NCBI GenBank assembly: GCA_963169105.1
Contig: OY720638.1
Location: forward strand, 8,604,749 to 8,668,748
Length of the DNA: 64,000 nt
Reading direction: 5' to 3'
Origin: Ceriagrion tenellum
Lineage: Eukaryota > Arthropoda > Insecta > Odonata > Coenagrionidae
Position numbers and translations under genes: made by a program. Positions 35,901 through 47,900 of the stretch are shown here, one piece after another. The notes beneath the pieces are model-generated. The model was not told the DNA's origin. It saw only the letters and a program-made list of their open reading frames with translations, and did no database searches. Positions within the stretch are counted from its first letter, which is position 1. Each line of letters starts with the position of its first letter.

Positions 35901-38900
35901 ATCACGCAGAGAATCACTTGCATAGCGATTGGTCTCATCGGTTATAAATCCAATGAGTCCATCATCGAAGAAAAGTTCAAAATAATTGAGAGCACCACTA
36001 TCAGGCTCCAGCCGAAAGTTCATTGATTCTACCCCTTCAAACGTAAACCTGGATGGTGCAGGAGGAGGGTCAGCTGAAGATACTTCTCGCCATTCTTCAT
36101 CTCGCCAAGGTTCTGCTTCATCTTTGGAGTCAGCGCTCGAATCTTCGGAAACACTTGATTCTGAACCAGATTCTTCAATATTCAAGTTCTCGGAATCACT
36201 ACAGGAAGTATCTGATTCCTCACCAGATTCCATCGATGGATGCAAAAGATAACTCAAAAATAATAAAACTGTAAAATAATTTTCCCCCGGGACAACACCT
36301 AAATTAGGTGACTGCGATGTGTAGACGAATGATGGAATACCCTGTGCACACTTCAAAACTCAGAGAAAGACTGTTCTCTCCATTTTGGAAGCAAACTAAA
36401 GAAATACATCCAAAAACTGGAATGGATTTCGCACCTAAGTGCGAAATCTATCCTTTATCCTTCCGAAAAACTCAAGGGACCCACTCTGAACGCCCGTAAA
36501 GGGACAGATTTTGCACGTGTGCAGATCCAAGGGTCTTTCAAATAACGGTAATGCCAAAAAGAATATTTTAGGAATATTGTCAGAGAAAAATCTCCTTTCT
36601 TGACGACCCTAGCCATGTTATTTTTGCCACGGTCCTACCAATATTCATTTTTGGTTATCCTGCTACTCGAGGGACAAGGCACCAATCAGTCTTTCACTAT
36701 GTACAGTCTCTAAACTCATCTCAAACTCGATCTACCACATATCCGCACGTTGTATTTATTTTTATTATCGCGAATTGTAATCACGGAACTACACTACTGA
36801 AATTTTCGTGAAGTGGAAATCCTATCTCCGTTAGAATTTTACAGTAAAAATATCAAGAAAGCCATTATTCAGTTAGAAAGTTTGAAATTGTATTTTTTCA
36901 AAGTTTATTTTTCGCCAAAAATTTTCAAAATTCGTAGGTCATTTATCCAACTAACTAGCGGGATTTTTTCACCTAGAAAAATTCAAGATTGCCTTTTATG
37001 ACCCTTCAACTCTAGGAAAAGTCCTTTCTAGAAACAAAGGCAAAATTGATCCACTCCGTCAGTCTGTGATCTACCATATGAAATGTGGCTCGTGTGGCAA
37101 GTGTTATATCGAACAGACGGAAAAGAATTTCATCACCCATCTGAACGTACACAGTAGATAAAAATCATATGTTGGGACCAGAAAACTAACACGAAACACC
37201 TCAATTATTGCACCGAGTGTTTTGGCTTCACAAGAGCACAGAAGATGTTGGAAAAACAACTACGAATCCTCTCTCATGGCAATACACCTGCTATAGACGA
37301 CCCATTCATGTGACTTTTCTGCCGATATTCGTCACCTGGAGAATAAGGGTCAAGGACTGGACATTTTGTGGCAAGTTGAATCGTGCAATTGAACGCAATT
37401 GTTTATTGAGTGAACAAATTTTTGTAACCCACTTCCTCCTTCCTGACCATCCGTTCCCCCAAACACACTACTCAGACCCACACAACCCCCTTCCAATTTT
37501 CTCACACCCGGCTAAATGCCCCGCTGCGAAATGCCCGCTCCCACCCGCCCTCCCTAATCCCTCAACAGCACACCGCCAACCAGCCCCAACCTTTCTTGCC
37601 CACACTTTTCCTTCCCCCACCCCCTTTTTTCTCAAGGAGAGTTGGCCTGTACTCTCCGTACAACCCCTCTTCGCTTTCTCCGTATTTCTCAAGCTATCTT
37701 TTTCGATTTTCTCAAAATTTGGTATCTTTTTCTTCTAACTTGTCTTGTACCTAAATATGTCTCTGTGAGTCGATTTTGTGTTGTTGCATTCAAAAAGAAT
37801 ACTTGGGGAACGAAACCAAGACCAGGAAAATCTTGAACCTTTGGGGTGGCTTGAAGTGTTCGATGTGGATGTAAATGAATAAACATCTCCCTCTAATCAA
37901 ATATCCCTAGCTAACAAATAAGCCTCTTAAAAGACTTCAGTTTGGAGTAAAATATCATTAATGAAATAAATTAATTGGTAGCGGTTAATGTTGTAGCTGC
38001 CACACGTATTTAGCTAGCTAATGAGTGGTCCCCATGTTCGATTTTTAATGAACGCAAATGACTATTTATATAAATTTTCTCATATTGGCAATATGAATGA
38101 ATGCAATGTGTAGCTGCAACGACTGGATGATATTATAAAATTTTTTAAATACAAAAGAGATAAAATTTGCCAAATAAAATTCTTTTTACTTGACCATAAA
38201 TTGAATGAAAAACTCAAAAATGTCTCGACCAGTAGTGGGATCACAGTTCTTTTCTTTTCATGGTCGTTATCGCCATCCAAAAGGCAAGCCGTATTGGTAG
38301 GGCAATGCTCAAAGTCCTGGGAGCGTACTCCACTGCTATGTAGCACCTGATCTTTCTTGATGACGATCATGTTTTCGGAATCATGAGCGTAATTGAACAA
38401 TAGTATTATGAAGAACCATGATCGCAGTTCAGGTTTGCAACCCAGTAATAACTACCGAGCTATCTCATGTCAAGGCGACTTTCAGATGATGTATCGAATC
38501 CTTTCTGTGAATTTATTTGTGTCCGTATGCGTTACTGTGAACTAAGTTACTTTAAAAATGAGTGGTGGTATTGTCTGCGAAGGTTTTATAGAACTATAAG
38601 GATAGGGAAAAGCATACTACTCTCCCGAGAAGACAAACAGAAAGAAGTAGTTCTCGAATTTTACCTCATCAGCCCGGAACATTCCAATCAAACGCCATTA
38701 GTTCACATCATGCATGCAGCTGATTTAAATCTCAGTTAAAGCAACGAGCAATCTTGGAGAACTCTTGAGGATCCCTATAGGTTTCCCCGTGTTGATACAA
38801 AGCTCCGCAAATACTAATCCATTCCAAATCGGGATGTATGAAAGGCGCATTATATTGATTTGGGAAATAGTATGCCTTTAATAAGAATTCACTTTCCCCT

Positions 38901-41900
38901 TGTGTTGCTGGCGATACCTTGTCTGCCAAAGATAAGATTTCGGACGCCAGTCGTTGAACCCACTGGAAAGAAGTGGTATTTGACTCTTACGTCCATAAAA
39001 GTATTCAACGGGTACTTCCGAATATTTCGAAGCGCGACCAGCCTTTTCTTTCTAGTGCAGCAAGCATTTGAAACCTGTGCGTTATTCACAACAACAAACC
39101 GCCCCGACCATCACCACCCGGATCTTGGCTAAGGTATACTAATGACTACTTCATTGAGATGAGCATCGATAGACGGACAAGCAGAGCAGAGAGCATAATC
39201 AGAGATATCTTTCAAAGTTTTAGCAGCTTCTCCCTAAATTCTTGAAGGAAAAAAAATCATATCAGCCTTTAAGTATGCCTCATCTTTCTCCCAGGAGTAG
39301 GAATCGGATAGTAGGTTTGTAAAAAGGCAAAAATATGTCAAAAAATTACCCGAAGAGGTAATTCCTGTGGAGCCTTCGACTTTCACCCACTGAACTTTTA
39401 TTTGGCGTTTAAATGTAAAAAAATCCTATTTCTCACTACTATCAAACGAAATTTAATGAATTCATGTCTGCTTTAATAAGAACTGTTCATTCAAATGTTT
39501 ATCAATATTCATTTTTCGTCCGCAACTAGGAATACTTGTGAGTTTACAAATGTCAGAATTTCAGGAGATGGTTCAAAACAAATCATGTAACATAGATGGA
39601 GCGGGCTGCACAGAACCCATTGTTCATTATGAGATAAATACGAGAAATAAACGTTTTTTGACCCCCTCCAACGAAACAACCCCAAATTAAGATGCAACGT
39701 GGAAAATCGTGGAGGAAGAATGGGAAATGAACCCAGTAAGTCGTTAGCAGTTTCTTTCATTGCATATTTTATTTATAGGTAGGGCGTCCAGTTTAATCAA
39801 AATATCAGTATCAAACAAGAATTTTGTTCTTCAAATAAATAATTTCAATATTAAAGATCTCATTGGCACGTTAGGGTGTCTACAGGACTAACTGGAATTG
39901 CTACAACTAAAGATTTGGAAAAAAAACTTTTACAAGACATTTAATGCGCGTCTTTTGCTGGGACCACGAAGGGCAATGGGACACAGTTACCTGATGTTGT
40001 AACCTTGCCCTCTCTTTGTTGCAATAAAAATTAAATCCATGCTAATTGGGCTTCCATCAAACAGTGTGTAGGGTCCTTAATAGGGTCACACTTTCAGCCG
40101 AGTCATAAAGAGCTTGAGAAGTTCTTTGCAATGAGCGACACTTTTTGCTATTGCACGGACGTTCATCGTCCTACATCTAGCCTTGGGGCTGAACACAGCA
40201 CTGAAGCGTAGCGACTTTTAATAGATTCATCTAAGACAAGTTTGCAGGCACAACGGAAATCGGTATGTGTCAGTGCCTATTGGATATTCTGGCCACCTTA
40301 TAGAGACTTACGAAACCATGTCGCTGCTCCAAGAAAAAATACGCTCTCGTGAGTACAATTGGAGTATCTGCAGTGATCTAAAAGTAATCGCTATCCTCAT
40401 GGGAATGCAGACAATTCACACCAAGTACTGCTGCTTCAGCTGCTACAGCAAGCTTTGAGTGGCACAGCGGAGATAGGAAGCACCACTACATAAAGAGGCA
40501 TTGGCCAATCAGAGAGATACTGCAGCCAGGAAGTAAAAAGATTGTTCGTGTGCCGTTGGAGGAACGTGACAGAGTTATCCTGCTACCTCTTCATATTAAG
40601 CTGGAGCTCATGAAGAATTTTGTGAAGGCTCTGGACAGCGACTAAGATGCTTTTCTGTACCTGCGCAACAAGTTTCCGGAGTTGAGTTATGCGAAAGTGA
40701 AAGAGGGAGTGTTCATAGGTCCACAAATAAGATCATTGCTGACAACCATTTCACAGACTTACTAGGTGGTTCTGAAAGAGACGCATGGGTGGCATTCAAG
40801 TCAGTTGTAGTTAATTTTCTTGGAAATTATAAATAAGATGACTATATGAATGCTGTGCAGAAGTGAATTAGTGCGTACAGACTGCTGGGTTGCAACATGT
40901 CCCTCAAAATTTATCTCCTTGTCTTGCATCTAGACTTCTTACCCGAAAACCTAGGTTCAGTCAGTGACAAACATGGTAAACGATTTCATCAGGACATCTC
41001 AGTGATGGAGTCACGCTATCAGGTTCGATGGAGTGCAGCCATGTTGGCTGACTACTGCTTGTCGCTTCAGCTGACATGCAAAATATTCAGTACAAATGCA
41101 AGTCGAAAGCCAAGAAAATTTAACCAAACAATCATTAAATTAAGGAAGTATGTTGTTTATATATTTAGTTTATATATGTATTATTTTGCATACAATAAAT
41201 AAGTCCTCTAGTGAAACTTTGGTTAGTGAGTTGTTTGCCTCGAAGCAATGCTAAACCTAGATTAAAGATAAATATTAAATATCTTGAGAACGGTGGGCGA
41301 TAGAGACAAACGGTTTGCAAATTATGAATAAACATGAATCAATTGCCTTAGAAAGCATGTTGAATACCTAGATATCCACCAAAGGTTTATTTTTGTTTAT
41401 CGGTGTTATTAGGCTAATAAACATCTGAATTCTTTATGTAAATACCAGCATATTTCTCGATGATCAATTACTGTGCTTATGTGCACACACAACTCAAATT
41501 GAGAGAACTACGAATACATTTTAACCTTTTCCACTCGTTCTAAACAAAGCATTGTTGTGGCCCTTTTTCAAAATACATTAAAATACATTACCACCAAGAG
41601 ATGAAATTTATGACCCTGTAAAAAGTTTGTTAATATCTTCATGTGGGGCACTCACAACTTTAACCTCAATTGAAGCAATAATATTACAACACATTTGAAG
41701 AGGAATAGATTCTTTACGAACATAGCAATCGTATAATCTTTGACGGTGCACATTCCTAATTTGTACTCCATTGACTATACTCAGCGCATTTATGAGGAGT
41801 ATACAAATGATCATAGGGAAAATTTCTAATTACTGCTTAGTTGCTACATGGAAAGGATGATTTTTAGAATTGTATCACTTTCACAGGGGAAGATACGCGA

Positions 41901-44900
41901 TGCATTTTTGTCGGAGTATTTTTTACGTGCGAGTATAAAATACTTCTCATAAAATTCAACTGCATAATTTTAGCCAAAAGTTTTTCACTGCGAATATGTC
42001 AAAAGGTGTTTAAGTGATTCATTAATTTACCTTATCCTCAAAGTATTATCCTCCATCTTCTAAGTTGAACTGTTGAACTAAACGGCTAATGCATTGCTCA
42101 TAGCAAACCTAGAAAACAATGCGGGGAAAACTTCCAAAACAGTTTTAATGATATTTTCTTGAAAATTCCACACTTATTTGGTCTCTCACTCAGATAAGTG
42201 ATCGGTATTTACAAATTCGGCAGATACAACCAAACTGTAATTCCTAATAAAAATAATTTCTCTCTTTACTAAATCTATTCAAAGTAATTTAAAGGTGAAT
42301 GTAGCATCAGGTAAGTTCACTAAATCAAGCAACTGACTCAATCAGAGATCCGGTCTATTCCCTCCGTCATGAATAGCTTTTCATTGAGTGGTAAATTGGC
42401 GAGTGAGTGGATATGAACATCAGACGACAGGCAGGACGTAGAAATCAAGTGGGGCCGGGTATCCGAGAATGGTAAGTAAACATCTCATTTGACGACCAAG
42501 GAGACCGCTCTGATTCTTTTACGAAGCCCGAATATGTGTAAAACTCACACACTCATGGTTGAGGTCAATATCAATTCCCTGGGCCTTCAGCGGATTCCTG
42601 CGAAGTTTTGGCTACAATAAAGTCACATCGCATAGATTAATTATAAGGGCACTAAAAGAGGCCACGCCAGGATTTGAACCCCAGGCATTCTTGGCCGCAG
42701 ACGAACGCTCTCCCTCTAGGTTACTGCATCGATCAAGATAATTCCGCCTCCTGTGGTTCTTACTCTTCATCGAAAAATAGGAATTCCAATGTTACCTTTA
42801 AAAACTGGACCAAATAACATGTTCTGGGCTTTTGAAAGTAGTTTTCATAAATTAAGTAATATTATGTTTGGAGGAATTAAGAAATTTAAGTGTTTGAGAC
42901 GACTTGAATGCACGAGGGCAGAAACTCACGTAGGGTATTATGGCATTGGAAATACTTGTAAAGAATAATTTTCTTCACTTGGAAACCATTCTATTCTAAT
43001 AGCTTTCCCATACTTTAATTTGAAATTCACAGGATAATACGCCAAAATGTTAATTTTAATGCATCATATTTCTCGGAAGTAGTTAAGAGGCCTATATAAA
43101 CAACGTTCATCCACACGAAATTTTTTTCGTGTGGATGCCTATACGCGAAAAAACGTTTTATTGTAAGTGAATTTGAATTGAGAATAAAAACATTTTGTGC
43201 CCCAACAAATAATTCTTTCATCGTATCATTTCTTGAGCTTAAATCGATAAAAAAAATTTTTAAGGGTCCAAAGCTCTAAAAAAATATGGTAAGAATCTCG
43301 ACATAATCAACTACGACTTCGGAACCTCGACTGGCTGGGGATCAAAGCAAACTCATCACGTTTGTAACTCCTTGACGATCTTGCGAACGTGAACCTTATT
43401 AGTATGACTATTTACATGATGCAAAAATCGGTATCCATCCATAGAGTTTGAATATTCCCGGTCTCCATTGGCTGTCTCATTGTTGTCAAGTTGTCGAAGG
43501 AAAAGCGATTTCAATTAGTTCTCGTGTACGCCGCATTCAGATGCCAATGAGTTTTGCGTTAATTTTTTCCGCCACTGTACATCCTAGAGAAGAACAAGCA
43601 TATATGCAATATTGAGTACATTGCATCGCATAAATACGATACTAAAAAATAAGGCTTAATAATTCAGTTGCACGAGTGTTTACGAGAGGTGAATACCTTC
43701 AAACTTTCTTTTCACGAACTTATTGCAGAGTATTTTGCTCAAGGGAACATAGATTTACCAAATAATTGCTAATCGTAATATAACATGAGACATTAGATGA
43801 CATTATGAAAGACTTCTATTTGAATTTCGTGTCCACACTTGATCATACACCTGTTTGCTAGTGTTTTGTGCTGAGCTGAATGCGCCATCTGCCATGTTCT
43901 TTCCCGTGGGTGGCGTAACTGGGGGTTAATTTAAAATTTTGAGAGCGTAAATAAAGAGATGACATTACATTGTGGAGATAGAGAAATCACTGGGACTAGA
44001 AGAAAAAGGTGCAAGTAGCAGGAAAATGTAAATTGTGGGGGTGAAAAAGCGAGGTTTTACTGTACTTATGAACTCATTTCTGTCAAGGAATATGATCATT
44101 AATAACTGGAAATACGAACTGTAAGTTCCGATAAATATTCTTAACATCGACCGTACTCCAGTATTGTTCTATCAACCTCTTAATTCAGAACCACTTTCAA
44201 AATATTGAGGGTGGTTAGGAACAATGAAACTACAATATCTTGCCTACGTTTTGGAGAGTACGCACCCCATCATCAGAGCTATACAGAAAAGAATACATGA
44301 AGGTACAACAACCATCAATTAATATAAGGATCACTTACATCAATTAAAATATAAAATTTCAGTATAAAAATTACCTTGGAATTGATAATCATAGGGATTC
44401 ATCTTCATTAGATATACTTTTAGGACAAACAATTTACAAAATCTGTCCAAAAAAGTCTATCTACTGAAGATGAATTCTTAAGATTGGCAATTCCAAGGTA
44501 ATTTTATATTAAAATTTTATACTGCCATTGATGCATAAGGGATGCTTTTATTGATTGACAGTAGTTGTACCTTCATGTATTCTTTTCTGTATAGCTCTGA
44601 TGATGAGATGTTTATTGGCTGGTTCTGGAATGTGCAATTACTCAAACAAAATCTGTCCCAAGTCTGTAAAATACTAAGAAAGTATAACATATGCTACAAA
44701 AATATAAGTTTTGGATGTTTACATTTTCAGGAGCAATTAGTGTTTGTCATGAGTATGAAACTGCACGATAATAAATAACTCACACTCTCAAGTACAGATG
44801 GGATGAATAGTGATTTCCTCGAACTCGAATATTGAATTTGAATAAAATCAAAAACCTTGAATACTCATATACCTAAAAATTTTTAATACTAGACATGCTA

Positions 44901-47900
44901 ATAATTTATTGAATATTTTCAGAAAACTTATTTGATATCTGTTTTTGAACAAAGCTCTAACTTAGATTAAATATTTTTACTCATTTACTTAAAAATTTAA
45001 ATTTACCTATCATATAATCAAATCAGTGAAATAATATACAATAAAAGCATTTCAAACTAACTCTGCAGGACACTTTATTTATTGAACAATATTGAGAATT
45101 ATGGGCAAGAAAGCTTTTTTAAAGCATTTTATTTTTCAAAATATTTCGTCGTATGGAATCATTTATTTCACATCGGAAATAGGACCTGAAGATGTCATTT
45201 AGTGACGAAACCTGGGTCATAAAGAATAAATCTATTAAGTGGACCAATACTAGAATATTTTGATTTCCAGTATGGAGAGGTTTCACAAAGTGAAGCCTGG
45301 AATTAGTTACATTTACTTCACATTTGACTTGCGTCGTACTAAGAATACTGTGCTTTTACAACAGACAGGCATTAAGATTATTAAAAAAATATTCAGCAGA
45401 CATACATGGCACGCCATTAATTATTCAACAGGAAATTCTGCTTTAATTACGTGCATTTATTATGGTTTGATTTACAGTAGAAATAATTATATGATTTCCA
45501 ATTTAAGAATTATGTTTATTAAAACAACACCAATTTAATGGACAGAACTTTGAACTCAATAATATGTTTTCAATATCATTCACTAGTCATGAAGTAATGC
45601 CACAGAGACTCTTCAATAAGGAACCACTTGGTATACATGTCGCATTCTTACATATTTTTTTACTATACCATTGTCATACATTTTGAGTATTTAAGAATTT
45701 TGTCTTTTGTATTTGTTTGGATATTTAATGCTTAGTGTATGCACAGAGCACCCGCGAAACTTTCCAACGTGCCACTTTCAAAGCGGGCCTGCAAGCCAAC
45801 ACTAGAGTGTGTGGCACGGGGTTCCCTCGAGTTAATTTTACAAAGCTACACTTCAAATAGTTACTCTTATTTTGTTTTCGTGTTTTACGCTTCACAGTAA
45901 AGTCAATTATAGAATCTCAGAGGGGAAATAAAAAAACTAAATAATGGAATGGAGAACGCTGGATCTGGAATATCTCTGCGATGTCCATTTGGGATGAAGT
46001 CTCTTTTTCTCACTTGTGAATAAAAAGTTCCAAAAATCGTGGAGTCATTCGGCAATCTTTTTTAAATATAAGGCACTTCATTAACTTCTATGTTTTAGCT
46101 TACCAAAGTTGCCATAAAAGGATGCCATTGGATAAAATGGTGTACAGCATAACACCCACAATGCGAGGTGATTTTCATAGAAGGACATAAAAATAATCAC
46201 TTAATTTACTAACTGGATTAATTTTTTAGAACTACAAGCACGAATCATCAAATTGAAAAGGGACTTCGTCATGAGTTAATGTTTTTTATTTGAACTTCAA
46301 TGAGTGGTGAAACAATTTGGCTTGGAACGAAATAATATTTCTTCCCAAGTTCGTATATCCAGTAGGTGATATAGAAGAAACCACAAATAATGACCTGAGA
46401 AGGATTTTTTAATGGACTGAGTCCTTTGCTCTTTTTACCTATTGTTCAGCAATAAAGAAAGAGCAATTAGAAGCATGGTCAGGCAAGCTACTGTCTAAAG
46501 AAACATCTATAAGAATTGGATTGATGAAGCGCCATCATTGCAAGGGAAGCCATTTCCTGGGGGGTAGTTGAAGCGTTTGTTTGTTCTCCATGAACCATGA
46601 TCTGAGGTTCTATTTTCTCCTGTATCATTCTCCACGACCGGCACATTAATATTCCATCCGTCCAAATAATCTCGCTATCTAGAACTTGAAACTTAAGAAT
46701 ACTCTGAGCTGATACACTATATTCTATGCTGCTATATATGTCCTATAAACTGGGCAAAAATTTTGTAAAGAAAATGATCACTAACTCAAAATCATTTGCA
46801 AAGGGAACTAAGACATGATACTTAATTCACAATCGATTGTGACATTTAGCTTATGATATAAATTTATTATTCCAAATGCTTTCACGAATAATGACTATAT
46901 ATCGCTTTAAAACATTTTCAAAGACCAGAGAAGTGTGGGGGGGAAGGGGAAATTTTTCACGATTTATTAATAAGGATCAATAATATGAAACTCGAAAATA
47001 CGAAGTGCTGATTTTTCAGTCCGGCCAACTTCGTATCATCGAGTAGCTACTGTAGCAACAGCAAGGAGTTAATGGCATTTACCCCATTATTATTTCTACA
47101 TTAATGTACTAGAAATAAAGAAAATTTAAAAACAAACATGCAAGCATACATGCAATTTGGTGTTCTTTTGTTTGGTGTGAGAAATTTTTGTTCAAACCGT
47201 TAAAATGATAGCCCCACAAATATTCCACAAATAAATGAGTTGTATGTGCCTTAATTTGTAATTAAGAGTTGTATGACACATACATAGAATTTGCTAAAAA
47301 TAATATATTTGGAATATATATGGGTATGAAAAATATCTGAGACGGTGGTGAATATTACCGAAAATTAAGGTAATTTTCAGGGGTTGAAGTAAATTACATA
47401 AAATGCCATGGTAAATTGTAAAAATTGGCTTGTTTATTTTCAGAATGGCCCAACTCTAGGTTCTATAGTGTGTGCAGGTGTTTCGGGAGCCAAATTCATA
47501 TTATTAGCATAGTATTTAGGTGTTGTCTTCCTTAGGAAAAAATTCATTAAGAGCTAGAAGTTATTTTGTACATTTAATAGTTACTATTGAAAATCCTGGC
47601 AGCTATTGTTTAAGGCAGCTTGGTGCAGTGAAACTCCTCTTTATCACTATTGAAGGGACAAAAGAAAAAAGTGTAAATCATGGGAAGTGTAAATCGAGGG
47701 AAATCTTAATTTGCAGGAGCCTGAAGCAGAATCATAACCAAATGTTTCATAGTTATTATTTAATGGATTGGACTATACCTAGAATCTAGTGGTTGCAGCT
47801 ACTTGGCGCAGTTGTCAGGGAAAAGTATTAATTAATATTTTTCATAATTTCAAGTGAACTGGGTGTGCAAGGCACTGATCCAATAACAGAAGGATATTCC

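Noticed and set aside
37208..37738. 176-codon plus-strand frame
   Set aside because: Only part of it matches the Penelope-like tail; the Pro-rich remainder is a C-rich tract read in frame.
42661..42725. Working tRNA gene
   Set aside because: A and B boxes are present but no consistent acceptor or anticodon stem could be drawn.
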